Shown one piece after another: positions 16,050-24,349 of a DNA stretch of 64,000 bases. Source of the stretch: Eubacteriaceae bacterium Marseille-Q4139 (GTDB lineage: Bacteria > Bacillota > Clostridia > Lachnospirales > Lachnospiraceae); assembly GCA_018223415.1 (NCBI GenBank), contig JAGTTQ010000001.1, positions 2,267,865 through 2,331,864 on the forward strand. The letters run 5' to 3'. The notes below the pieces were generated by a model, which was not told the DNA's origin, ran no database searches, and was given only the letters and a program-made list of their open reading frames with translations. Numbering within the stretch: the stretch's first letter is position 1; each line of letters begins with the position of its first letter. The position numbers and the translations under genes were made by a program.

Positions 16050-16432
16050 GAAGAAAAGAACTGTCGTTTTCCTGGCTTGAGGTGCGGGCCGGCTTCGTCG
16101 GAAAAGATGTTTTGGCCTGCATTGAAGGCGGTGAGGCGCCCCATATCGGCTGCGCCGTCCTGGCAGTCCCGAGGCTGTCCTTAACCGGAGACGGCTCCAT
16201 GAGCGCCACGTCCTCGGTCTTAAATTTAACGGGACACAAGGACGAGGCGCTCTGCCGCACATTTGCAGAAACCATAAGTAAGACGCTTGGCGTCACCGCA
16301 GTCTGCACCGGCGGCTTTCATATGGACGGGATTCTCCCGGAACAGATCAAAGAAGTGGCCGGGGCCTTAAACGGGCTCGCCAAAGAAGCGGCATTATGCC
16401 TGGCTCTTTATCGGAAAAAAGAAGAAATCTGA
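16031..16432 (+). CDS. LpdD-like prenylated-flavin chaperone domain protein
   Basis: A 133-residue protein starting inside the end of ubiX (19-base overlap) with AAGGAG upstream at 16017-16022. It fits the small third subunit family of hydroxyarylic acid decarboxylases (LpdD/VdcD/BsdD-like) that is described as a prenylated flavin chaperone domain. Visible features are an internal IGCAVLAVPRLSLTGDG stretch and a conserved GGFHMDGI. Its tail overlaps the 3' end of the convergent RpiR gene by 25 bases. Its role is to help assemble or load the UbiD enzyme; that is known only from the family. Confidence 0.8.
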   Translation: MEWDFVGRKELSFSWLEVRAGFVGKDVLACIEGGEAPHIGCAVLAVPRLSLTGDGSMSATSSVLNLTGHKDEALCRTFAETISKTLGVTAVCTGGFHMDGILPEQIKEVAGALNGLAKEAALCLALYRKKEEI

Positions 16433-17274
16433 TCCAGCCGTTCTTGCGTCTGGGGATCCTTATCCATCTGTACCGCAAGGATTGTGGAAAGCACCGTCAC
16501 AAGCGAGACGGCAACCGTCATGGAATTGTAGTACACGAGGCTGGAAGTCTGGCACAGCAGGAGCTTTTCCGCGTAAGGCGCCACCGGCGAGGTCAGCTTG
16601 TCGGTGATGCAGATCGTATGGCTCCCAAGGCTTTTCGCACATTTTGCCACGTCGATGGCAAATTCCTTATAGTTCGGGAAGGAAAAGATGATGAAGGCAT
16701 CCTCGGGGCCTGCTGACGCGAGCAGGTAGGGAAGAAGCGTCAGATTGTCGAAAGGAAGAATCTGTGCGTCCAGGCAGAGAAAATTAAGCCGCACCAGCAG
16801 CATTTCCGCGATGGCATGGTTTAAGCCCGTGCCTGCAATATAGATTTTCCTGGCATTTTTCAAAATCTGGGCTGCCTCCGTGAGCGTTTCGGCGGAAAGC
16901 TCGTCGTAGGTGGCAGACATCAGGGCAAACTCATTTTCAATGGCCTGGCGGATGATATCGGAGGCAGGCGCTTCCCGGAAATTCTGAATTTCAGCCTTGA
17001 CGATCCGTTTTGGAATAATCATGGTCTGCACATAGTTCTGAAGCTCTTTCTTAAATGCCCCATAGCTCTCATAACCAAGTTTCTTGACAAAGCGGATGAC
17101 CGTTACGGTGGTGACATCCGCTTTTTTGCTGACTTCATCGAGGCGGAGAAAGCAGACTGTCTCAATTTCACCGAGAATCAGATCGGCAATCCGCTTCTGT
17201 ACGGGGCTTAACGTCTGGTAGGACTGACGGATCAGCTCTGCCGGGTTTTTTGTGATATTTTCTAAATATGCCAT
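16408..17274 (-). CDS. MurR/RpiR family transcriptional regulator
   Basis: A 289-residue regulator with an N-terminal HTH_6 domain (LSPVQKRIADLILGE, then DVTTVTVIRFVKKLGYESYGAFKKEL, residues 20-80) and a C-terminal SIS sugar-phosphate domain (KIYIAGTGLNHAIAEMLLVRL near residue 135, FIIFSFPNYKEFAIDVA near 185). Such proteins sense phosphosugars. An open frame runs on to 17427, but the conserved region begins at MAYLEN, so 17274 is preferred even though its ribosome site is weak. No sugar operon is beside it, so its target is unknown. Its last 25 bases overlap the end of the LpdD-like gene on the other strand. Confidence 0.88.
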   Translation of the reverse strand: MAYLENITKNPAELIRQSYQTLSPVQKRIADLILGEIETVCFLRLDEVSKKADVTTVTVIRFVKKLGYESYGAFKKELQNYVQTMIIPKRIVKAEIQNFREAPASDIIRQAIENEFALMSATYDELSAETLTEAAQILKNARKIYIAGTGLNHAIAEMLLVRLNFLCLDAQILPFDNLTLLPYLLASAGPEDAFIIFSFPNYKEFAIDVAKCAKSLGSHTICITDKLTSPVAPYAEKLLLCQTSSLVYYNSMTVAVSLVTVLSTILAVQMDKDPQTQERLDQISSFFR

Positions 17275-17426
17275 ATTGGATCCCACACTTTCTTCTTTGC
17301 TGTCGGTCAGAAAAATTATATCAGATTTCCCGGCAGATTCCAATAAAACAGAAGAATTTTGCATGCGCCGGTTTCCCTTGCCCTGCCTTCGCTGAAATGC
17401 TAGAATATGGGTACGGAGGTATGACA

Positions 17427-17870
17427 ATGGAAGTAAAGGAACTGAACACGGACAGGATTGAGGAAATCAAAGAGGCCATGACGGCGATTTTTTCCGTGGA
17501 ACCATGGAATGATGTCTGGAACCCCGAACAGCTCCATGTCTATGTCCTGGAAATCATCGGAAACAGGAACTCCCTGTCCTTCGGGCTTTATGAGGGCGGC
17601 CGCCTGATCGGGATTTCCCTGGGGCGCATCAAACACTGGTGCGAAGGGACGGAATACTGGATTGACGAATTCGGCATTTTGCCCAAATGGCAGGGCCAGG
17701 GAGCCGGCAGCCGCTTTCTGGCTGAAATAGAGGCCCGATTGGCGGAGTCCGGCATCACCGGAGTGGTGCTGCTCACAGAGAGAACCGTGCCGGCATTCTT
17801 CTTTTACGAGAAAAACGGTTTTAAGGCTGTCGATGAGCAGGTGTTTTTCGCAAAGAAAATCGGAAAATAA
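17427..17870 (+). CDS. GNAT family N-acetyltransferase
   Basis: A 147-residue GNAT enzyme. The acetyl-CoA loop is seen as LPKWQGQGAGSRFL near residue 90, and the C-terminal FFYEKNGFKAVDEQVFFAKKI is the usual last motif pair. GGAGG at 17415-17419 is seven bases from the ATG at 17427, better than the ATG at 17421 or the longer open frame from 17268. Substrate is unknown. It is divergent from the RpiR gene, with about 150 bases between the starts. Confidence 0.85.
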   Translation: MEVKELNTDRIEEIKEAMTAIFSVEPWNDVWNPEQLHVYVLEIIGNRNSLSFGLYEGGRLIGISLGRIKHWCEGTEYWIDEFGILPKWQGQGAGSRFLAEIEARLAESGITGVVLLTERTVPAFFFYEKNGFKAVDEQVFFAKKIGK

Positions 17871-18000
17871 CCGTGTCTGAAACTTGGCAATCCGATTGAA
17901 AAGGCGGAAAGAATGTGTTAGAATGTCAGCGATATCAAAAGGAAACGCGTTCATCCGCGTTCCCCTGACTGAAAGAATAAGGTACGAGGAGGAAGCAAAA

Positions 18001-18924
18001 ATGAAAAAGACATCTCTTGTCATCATGGCAGCCGGGATCGGAAGCCGTTTTGGGGGCGGCATCAAGCAGCTGGAACCGGTTGGGCCTAACGGAGAGATTA
18101 TCATGGATTATTCCATCCATGATGCCCTGGAGGCCGGCTTTGACAAAATTGTATTTATTATCCGCAAGGATCTGGAAAAAGATTTTAAGGAAATTATCGG
18201 AAACCGCATCGAAAAAATCGCACCTGTGGAGTATGCCTTCCAGGAAATCGACGACCTGCCGGAAGGCTTTTCGGTGCCGGAGGGGAGAAAAAAGCCGTGG
18301 GGAACAGGCCAGGCCGTACTGGCTGCAAGAGACGTGATCCACGAGCCGTTCCTTGTCATCAACGCCGATGATTACTACGGAAAAGAGGGCTTCAAAAAGA
18401 TCCATGAGTACATGGTAACAGAAATGAAAGAGGACGGGGACGTCTATGATATGTGCATGGCCGGCTTCATCCTTTCCAATACTTTAAGTGAAAACGGCGG
18501 AGTGACCCGCGGCGTCTGCTCCGTGGACGAGAACGGCACCTTGAAGACCGTAACCGAAACCTACAATATTTACATGGATCAGGACGGCATGCATGCAAGC
18601 GACAACGACGGAAACCCGGTGTCCGTAGAGGCCGGACAGCACGTCTCCATGAACATGTTCGGACTTCCGGCAAGCTTTTTAAAGGAGCTGGAGCAGGGCT
18701 TCCCGGAATTCTTAAAGAACATAAAGGACGGTGACATCAAGGCCGAGTACCTGCTTCCGTCGATCATCGACAAGTGCATCCGGGAAAAGAAAGCAGCCGT
18801 AAAGGTGCTGGAAACCAGGGACAAATGGTTTGGCGTGACCTATAAAGAAGACAAGCCGGCTGTGGTTGGTTCCATCCGGAAGCTGGTGGAAGACGGCGTT
18901 TATCCGGAGAAGCTGTTCTCCTAA
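18001..18924 (+). CDS. Sugar-phosphate nucleotidyltransferase family protein
   Basis: A 307-residue NTP-transferase-fold protein. The nucleotide-binding signature is AAGIGSRFGGGIKQLEPVGPNGE near residue 10 (parts shown: GSRFGGG, KQLEPVG), followed by MDYSIHDA, and VINADDYYG near residue 118 holds the metal-binding Asp pair. RBS GAGGAGG at 17987-17993 selects this ATG; the open frame from 17884 lacks support. The family joins a sugar or amino-sugar phosphate with UTP or similar. No partner kinase is beside it; the MBL gene starts 16 bases later. Confidence 0.85.
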   Translation: MKKTSLVIMAAGIGSRFGGGIKQLEPVGPNGEIIMDYSIHDALEAGFDKIVFIIRKDLEKDFKEIIGNRIEKIAPVEYAFQEIDDLPEGFSVPEGRKKPWGTGQAVLAARDVIHEPFLVINADDYYGKEGFKKIHEYMVTEMKEDGDVYDMCMAGFILSNTLSENGGVTRGVCSVDENGTLKTVTETYNIYMDQDGMHASDNDGNPVSVEAGQHVSMNMFGLPASFLKELEQGFPEFLKNIKDGDIKAEYLLPSIIDKCIREKKAAVKVLETRDKWFGVTYKEDKPAVVGSIRKLVEDGVYPEKLFS

Positions 18925-18940
18925 GGAAAGGAAGGCGGCC

Positions 18941-19762
18941 ATGAAAATTACATGCCTTGTGGAAAATACATGCGGCCGCGAGGGGCTTGGCTGTGAGCAC
19001 GGCCTGAGCTTTTTCGTGGAGACAGAAGGGAAAAAGCTCTTGTTTGACATGGGAGCCGGCCCGCTGTTCCATGAAAATGCCGAAAAGCTCGGCATTGACC
19101 TGTGCCAGGCGGACATGGCGTTTCTGTCCCATGGCCACGTGGATCACGGCGGCGGCCTGGAGGAATTTCTGCGGGTCAATTCCCATGCGCCCGTCTATGT
19201 GAGGGAAGAGGCCTTCGGCGGATATTATTCAGAAAAAGACGACGGCTTCCATGACATCGGGTTAAAAAAAGAGCTTTGCGACCATCCTCAGATCCGCCGT
19301 GTAAAAGAGGCGGCATTTGAGCCGGAGGCCGGGTTCCTTCTGTTTTCCGGCGTCAGCGGAACGCGCATGTTCCCGGAGTCCAACCGGAATCTGAAGGAAA
19401 AATCCGGGGAAGCGTACCTTCCCGACCGGTTTCTCCATGAACAGAACCTTGTGGTATCGGAGAATGGAAAGGCCGTCCTGTTTGCCGGCTGTGCCCACAG
19501 CGGGATTTTGAATATTCTCGACAGGTGCACAGAGCTTTTAGGGCGGGCGCCGGACGCTGTGATCGGCGGCTTCCATTTAAACAGCCCGACCGTGGGAGCC
19601 GTGAGCCGGGATTATGTAAACAGCCTGGCAGCCGAGCTTTTAAAATACGGAAGCGAGTTTTATACCTGCCATTGTACAGGCGAGCAGGCGCTCCGGATGC
19701 TGAAAGAAAGCATGGACGGAAAAATCCATGGGATCCGCACCGGCGAAAGCCTGAATATTTAA
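18941..19762 (+). CDS. MBL-fold metallo-hydrolase
   Basis: A 273-residue metallo-beta-lactamase-fold protein. The metal site is SHGHVDHGGGLEEF near residue 63, with further ligands likely at FAGCAHSGI near 182 and at GGFHLN near 207. The N-terminus MKITCLVENTCG and the C-terminal YTCHCTGEQA fit the subgroup annotated as dihydropterin-ribofuranosyl-aminobenzene phosphate synthase-like, whose members are mostly uncharacterised. RBS GGAAAGGAAGG before 18941. Co-transcribed with the nucleotidyltransferase. Confidence 0.87.
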   Translation: MKITCLVENTCGREGLGCEHGLSFFVETEGKKLLFDMGAGPLFHENAEKLGIDLCQADMAFLSHGHVDHGGGLEEFLRVNSHAPVYVREEAFGGYYSEKDDGFHDIGLKKELCDHPQIRRVKEAAFEPEAGFLLFSGVSGTRMFPESNRNLKEKSGEAYLPDRFLHEQNLVVSENGKAVLFAGCAHSGILNILDRCTELLGRAPDAVIGGFHLNSPTVGAVSRDYVNSLAAELLKYGSEFYTCHCTGEQALRMLKESMDGKIHGIRTGESLNI

Positions 19763-19778
19763 TAAAGAGGACAGAGTC

Positions 19779-19841
19779 TTCCCGTTCCTTTTTGGCATAT
19801 GATGGTTTTGTAGATCATATGTGGAGAGGAACGGGAAATTT
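19779..19841 (+). terminator. Nested hairpin with T run before the repeat-protein gene
   Basis: Outer arms TTCCCGTTCCT (19779-19789) and AGGAACGGGAA (19827-19837) are perfectly complementary. Inner arms CATATGAT (19796-19803) and ATCATATG (19814-19821) also pair. ATTTTTAT follows. It has the form of an intrinsic terminator for the MBL gene, but the T run ends at the next start codon (19844), and the GGAGAGG that would serve as ribosome site lies inside the 3' arm. Confidence 0.65.
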
Positions 19842-19843
19842 TT

Positions 19844-21358
19844 ATGCAGAGAATTTACAGAGGGTATCCTCAGAATCCCGGAATGTATGGAGCGGCAGGC
19901 ACGTATCCGTATTACGGCTGGTACCCGGCTGCGGCCGGAGTGCCGTACTGCGGGGAAGCTGTTTCCGGGACATCCATAGAGATGCCGGCGCAGGAAACAT
20001 ACGCCGCGCAGACGCCGCCGGTACAGGAGCTCATCCAGCCGGAGCTGGTTTCACAGGAACAGCCGGCAGCCCAGGCGGTACAGGAAGCGCCGCCTGCTGT
20101 ACAGGAAGAGGCCGTCCGGCCGCAGCTTCAGCCAGAGCAGCCGGCGGACGGGGAAATGCAGCCGGAAGCTGCCGCCCAATGCGTGACACCGTACCAGGCA
20201 CCGGAGCCAGAGATGGCTGCCGAGGACAGGGCCGGCCAGCGCCAGCCCATGAATGTTTCGGCTGCTGAACAGCCGGGGCAGCCGCAGCCCATTCCCCTGA
20301 GCCAGCCCATGGCACAGCCAAACGCCAATCAGCAGCCGTGCGGCCAACCGGCGCCTGCGTCCATGAACCAGCCCGGCCAGCCGATGCCGCCGCCTGCGTC
20401 CATGAACCAGCCCGGCCAGCCGGTGCCGTCGCCTGTGCCCATGAACCAGACCGGCCAGCCGTCGCCTGCGCCCATGAACCAGCCCGGCCAGCCGATGCCG
20501 CCGCCTGCGTCCATGAACCAGCCCGGCCAGCCGGTGCCGTCGCCTGTGCCCATGAACCAGACCGGCCAGCCGTCGCCTGCGCCCATGAACCAGACCGGCC
20601 AGCCGATGCCGCCGCCTGCGTCCATGAACCAGCCGTGCGGCCAACCGGCGCCATCACCTGCGGCCATGAACCAGCCCACCCAACCGGCACCGCCGCCCCG
20701 TCCGCCGATGCCGCCCGTCCAGGGCGCCGCGCCGCAGCCCGCCCAAACGCCGCGCCAGTCATCCGCCGCGGGCCGTCAGCCCGGCCAAATGGCGCCGCCC
20801 GGCCAACCGGCGCCAGCACCGATGTCCCCGCCGGACGTCCGGATGCCGATGCCGGAGGAACCGCCTGCGCCATGCCAGACGGCCCAGTCCCTTCCGGAGG
20901 AATCTGTCATGGAAGAAACCACCGCGGCTCCGAACTTCCAGGAAGAAGAATCCTATGACATCACCGGCGTAAACCTGGAACTGCTCTCCGGTCAGGGACT
21001 GGTTCAGACAGCCCAGGATGTCGAAACACCACAGCCCTATATGCTGTACCGCCGCGAAGATCAGGCGGCTGCCGTCCCGGTTCAGAACACAGTCAGTCAG
21101 GAGCTGGAATACTTCAAGGGGCTGTACCCGGCCTCGGTGAGAAGGCGCCAGACTCTCGTGGATGAAGCCTGCGACGCCATGGAATACGACAGAAGCCCCA
21201 TGTACGACGAATATCCCGACCGGGTATGCGTCATGAGCATGTGCGACGGTGTCTGCCGGACAGCATCCGAAAACGGGCTCCCGGAGGAGCGAGACATGAT
21301 GCAGGTACTCCTCGTAAACGAAATCAGCCGCCGCCGTCTCCGGAGGGAACACGGCTGA
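19844..21358 (+). CDS. Pro/Gln-rich repeat protein of unknown function
   Basis: A 504-residue low-complexity protein. Residues 1-40 are Tyr/Gly/Pro-rich (MYGAAGTYPYYGW). Residues 50-175 are Gln/Pro/Glu-rich. Residues 170-290 are tandem MNQPGQP-type repeats, including a 37-residue unit present twice without change. Residues 290-350 are Pro-rich. The last 85 residues are an ordinary folded domain with several Cys and Met (YPDRVCVMSMCDGVC) and an amphipathic Arg-rich end. There is no signal peptide or membrane segment. A Tyr/Pro-rich head with a compact tail recalls spore-coat or surface assembly proteins, but that is speculation. Confidence 0.75.
   Translation: MQRIYRGYPQNPGMYGAAGTYPYYGWYPAAAGVPYCGEAVSGTSIEMPAQETYAAQTPPVQELIQPELVSQEQPAAQAVQEAPPAVQEEAVRPQLQPEQPADGEMQPEAAAQCVTPYQAPEPEMAAEDRAGQRQPMNVSAAEQPGQPQPIPLSQPMAQPNANQQPCGQPAPASMNQPGQPMPPPASMNQPGQPVPSPVPMNQTGQPSPAPMNQPGQPMPPPASMNQPGQPVPSPVPMNQTGQPSPAPMNQTGQPMPPPASMNQPCGQPAPSPAAMNQPTQPAPPPRPPMPPVQGAAPQPAQTPRQSSAAGRQPGQMAPPGQPAPAPMSPPDVRMPMPEEPPAPCQTAQSLPEESVMEETTAAPNFQEEESYDITGVNLELLSGQGLVQTAQDVETPQPYMLYRREDQAAAVPVQNTVSQELEYFKGLYPASVRRRQTLVDEACDAMEYDRSPMYDEYPDRVCVMSMCDGVCRTASENGLPEERDMMQVLLVNEISRRRLRREHG
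20363..20690 (+). repeat. Coding tandem repeats; 111-bp unit duplicated exactly
   Basis: The unit at 20363-20473 recurs without change at 20474-20584, and a partly diverged third copy starts at 20585. Each unit is made of three MNQ-headed segments of 13, 13 and 11 residues. The unit length is a multiple of three, so gain or loss keeps the frame. Confidence 0.9.
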
Positions 21359-21405
21359 AAGCGTTTCCCTAAAAGAAAAATTAAGGAAATCCTAAGAAGA
21401 TTAAG

Positions 21406-21434
21406 TTGCAGCTTTTGCGGCAAACATATACAAT
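21406..21434 (+). promoter_or_regulatory. Candidate promoter of the membrane-anchored protein gene
   Basis: TTGCAG (21406-21411), 17 bases, TACAAT (21429-21434). A hairpin follows in the leader (AGGGTCAAAAGG near 21447 with CCCTTTGGCCCT near 21468), which has no T run. Confidence 0.5.
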
Positions 21435-21556
21435 AAAAAAGATATCAGGGTCAAAAGGCATTCCGGCCCTTTGGCCCTGGTACCGGATTGCTGTGTGCCC
21501 GGCACTCTTGCAGTCCTGAAAAATAAAATCAGATACATAAGAGGGATTTCAGATAT

Positions 21557-24025
21557 ATGGGAAAAGCGATAAAAAAAGCAGGGATCCTGCTTCTTATTTT
21601 TCTAATCGCCGCTGCGGCCTACTTTTTCTGGCCCATGCGCGGCGGCAGTGAAGAAAACATGACGTATGCGGCGAGACAGGACGCCGTCCTTCCGGTCGTC
21701 TACCCGAGGATGGGGGAACGGGAGATGGCGCCGCTGCTCGGCCGCAGGGAAGAACTGGCTGCCACGGCCGGACGCGGCAGCCTTCTTGTGCTGCCTGACG
21801 ACAGGAAGCTGCCGGTGCGGATTGCCTATGCCGGCGAAATATCCGGCCTGCGCTATGAAATCCGCAGCATGGACGGCGAAAACCTGATCGAACGGACCGA
21901 GCTCTCCGGGTGGGCGGCAGGCGAAGAAGAAATCAACGTGACGCTTCCGATCCAGAACCTTTTGGAGGACGGCACGGAATACCGGCTTGGCCTCTGCGCC
22001 GAATTATCCGACGGAAGCGCCGCATGGTACTACGCCAGGATTAAAAAAGGAGACAGGGCCCGCGCTGACGAAATGATTTCCCTTGCCGCGGAATTTTCAA
22101 GGAAGACCTTGAATTACGAAGAAGCCCAGGATTTAACCATGTACATGGAAACGTCCCCGGAAGCAGACAACAGCACCTTCGGGAACGTGACCTTAAAATG
22201 CAGCTTTTCGCAGATCACATGGGGAAACCTGGACGTGGAGCGTGTCGGTGAGCCGTCCGTGACATTAAAAGAGATTTATGGAAACATGTGCATCGTCCAG
22301 GTGGACTCTCTGCTCAGGCGCCAGACAGAAAGCCGTGAGGAACTCTATTCCGTCACAGAAACCTTCACGATGAAATGGTCCTCCCAGCGCATCTATATGA
22401 TGGATTACCAGAGAAAAGCGGACGAGCTGTTCACGGGAAGCAGCAGCCTCTTCTCCGGGAAGCGGATTACGCTTGGAATCAGCAGCGGCAGCCGCGTCTC
22501 TGCCGAAAAAAGCCCGTCGGGGCGCTACACGGCCTTTACCGCCGGCGGGGAGCTCTGGTGCTATGACAGCACGGACAACGTGAACACCCGCATCTTTTCC
22601 TATGGAAACGCGGCCGAAGACGATCCGCGAAAGAGCGGGAAAAACCATGAAATCAAAATCCTCACGGTTCAGGACGACGGCCAGTTGGATTTCCTCGTGC
22701 ACGGATATATGAGCCTTGGCCGTCACGAAGGCTTCACAGGAGCCGCCCTCTACCATTACGATGCCGAATCCGGCGAAGCCGTGGAGCAGCTTTTCTTCCC
22801 GGCATCGGAAAGCGCAGAAATGCTGGCAGAGGATGTGGAAACCCTAGCCCACAAAGGCGCCAACGGATTTTTCTATTTTTACATGGACGGCACGGTCTAC
22901 GGCGTGGATCTTGTGAGCCATGAATACGTCGCTGTGGCCTCTGGCCTGACGGAAGACAGCTTTGCCGTCAGTGCCGATCAGTCCAGAATTGCATGGCAGG
23001 AAGGCGGGACGCTCTACGATGCCCGCGCCCTCTCCGTGATGGATTTAAACACCGGGGAACGGACGCAGATCGGAGGAGGCTCCAGCATCTGCCGGATCCT
23101 GGGCTTTGTCGGAAGCGACTGCATCTACGGGACAGGGGAGCCGGGAAACTATATCATGTCCAACGGCAGGATCATGGGACTGTTCCTCAATTCTCTGGAT
23201 ATTCTTGACAGGAACATGGAAACGGCCATGCATTATGAAAAAGCCGGCAGCTATATCCGGAACGCCCGGGCGGACGAGAGCCGCATCCACATTCAGCTTA
23301 CGAGGGAGCCGGAGCTGGGATTCTATGCGCCTGTGACAGAGGACACGCTGGTCTGCAACTCGGACACGGCATCCGGCGCCGAAAGCCTGGTCGGCTGGTA
23401 CGCATCGACAGACAAGGAGCGGGTATATTTTATCCAGCTTTCCTCAGACGTCCCGGCGGGAAAGGCCTTTGCCGGCAGGGAGGCGGATATCATGGCATCG
23501 GAGAGGACAGACGTCCTGCGCCTGCCAGCAGGAAATGCAGACGTTCATGACCGGTTTTACGCATATGCCCAGGGGGGCTTCCTCGGGTCTTACGAAAAAT
23601 TTTCCGCCGCTGCGGCGGCCGCCTACGAGCGGATGGGGTTTGTGGCAGGAGAAGACGGCCGGATCCTCTGGAGCCGCGGCGACAAATCCTCTGCCCATAC
23701 GATCCGGAACGGCGCGGCGGCAGCAGAGCGGCTTCTCCGGACGGCAGAGGCGAATGCAGGAAAATGGTATCTTGAAGATGGAAGCCTTCTTTTGGAGGCT
23801 GACGGCTGTACGCTGGATCAGATCCTCTATTTTGTGGATATGGATATCCCCGTCCTGGCATACACGGGAGAGGGGCGTTCCGTCGTTTTGACGGCTTACG
23901 ATCAGAGCCATGTTACATTTTACGACCCGATTTCAGGGAACACGGAGCGTATGGAAACGAGCCAGGCAGACGCTTATTTTTCCGGGCTGGGGAATGACTA
24001 TGTCTGCCGGATCCCAGCCGAATAG
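21557..24025 (+). CDS. Membrane-anchored extracytoplasmic protein, unknown, with C39-like C-terminal region
   Basis: An 822-residue protein with an N-terminal membrane anchor (residues 8-26, AGILLLIFLIAAAAYFF) and no cleavage motif, so the rest is outside the cell. Residues 300-560 have repeated short WD/propeller-like strands (ESPSGRYTAFTAGGELWCYD, SADQSRIAWQEGGTLYD patterns). The C-terminal 90 residues (CTLDQILYFVDMDIPVLAYT to DPISG) resemble a C39-like peptidase fold, but the first conserved Cys/His arrangement is not evident, so it is probably a binding domain. Ribosome site is weak (AGAGGGAT). Only the architecture can be supported; the function is unknown. Confidence 0.7.
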   Translation: MGKAIKKAGILLLIFLIAAAAYFFWPMRGGSEENMTYAARQDAVLPVVYPRMGEREMAPLLGRREELAATAGRGSLLVLPDDRKLPVRIAYAGEISGLRYEIRSMDGENLIERTELSGWAAGEEEINVTLPIQNLLEDGTEYRLGLCAELSDGSAAWYYARIKKGDRARADEMISLAAEFSRKTLNYEEAQDLTMYMETSPEADNSTFGNVTLKCSFSQITWGNLDVERVGEPSVTLKEIYGNMCIVQVDSLLRRQTESREELYSVTETFTMKWSSQRIYMMDYQRKADELFTGSSSLFSGKRITLGISSGSRVSAEKSPSGRYTAFTAGGELWCYDSTDNVNTRIFSYGNAAEDDPRKSGKNHEIKILTVQDDGQLDFLVHGYMSLGRHEGFTGAALYHYDAESGEAVEQLFFPASESAEMLAEDVETLAHKGANGFFYFYMDGTVYGVDLVSHEYVAVASGLTEDSFAVSADQSRIAWQEGGTLYDARALSVMDLNTGERTQIGGGSSICRILGFVGSDCIYGTGEPGNYIMSNGRIMGLFLNSLDILDRNMETAMHYEKAGSYIRNARADESRIHIQLTREPELGFYAPVTEDTLVCNSDTASGAESLVGWYASTDKERVYFIQLSSDVPAGKAFAGREADIMASERTDVLRLPAGNADVHDRFYAYAQGGFLGSYEKFSAAAAAAYERMGFVAGEDGRILWSRGDKSSAHTIRNGAAAAERLLRTAEANAGKWYLEDGSLLLEADGCTLDQILYFVDMDIPVLAYTGEGRSVVLTAYDQSHVTFYDPISGNTERMETSQADAYFSGLGNDYVCRIPAE

Positions 24026-24349
24026 CGGAAAATAGGCACTTTGTTTTTTCTGCTGTCAAACTATCATGTCAGCAAAGTAAAGCTTTTCTATACAGCGGTG
24101 CATATTCAAAATGCCCGAAAAGCTGACGGACTGGAAATGGGAAATTGTATAAATTCACAAGTACAATTAAATTTTTTCTTGCTTTGATGATGAAACTGTG
24201 TTATCATAGTGGAAAGCTCAATCGGAAATTGTAGGAAAAGACGGATTCTGCGCGATGAAAAAATGGCTTCCGGAACTTCCTATAATTGTGATTATGTCAT
24301 GATGCATCTGGTCTGTGGCCATGCAAATAAAATTATGAGGTGAGAGAGT
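24026..24349. other. Non-coding leader of the peptide ABC operon
   Basis: 324 AT-rich bases without a supported gene. They hold the promoter at 24179-24207 and a leader of about 135 bases. I see no T-box, riboswitch signature or strong hairpin; a weak AATTGTA-type element recurs (24144, 24224, 24283). Confidence 0.5.
24179..24207 (+). promoter_or_regulatory. Promoter of the peptide ABC operon
   Basis: TTGCTT (24179-24184), exactly 17 bases, TATCAT (24202-24207), preceded by an A/T-rich tract. Start codon of the first gene is about 140 bases on. Confidence 0.6.

Noticed and set aside
20031..20873. Long antisense frames over the Pro/Gln-rich repeats
   Set aside because: Repetitive GC-rich codons leave all frames open; composition (Gly/Trp/Ala or Arg/His repeats) is an artefact.
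24026..24349. T-box or riboswitch in the peptide ABC leader
   Set aside because: No T-box sequence, specifier hairpin, terminator or known aptamer core was found.
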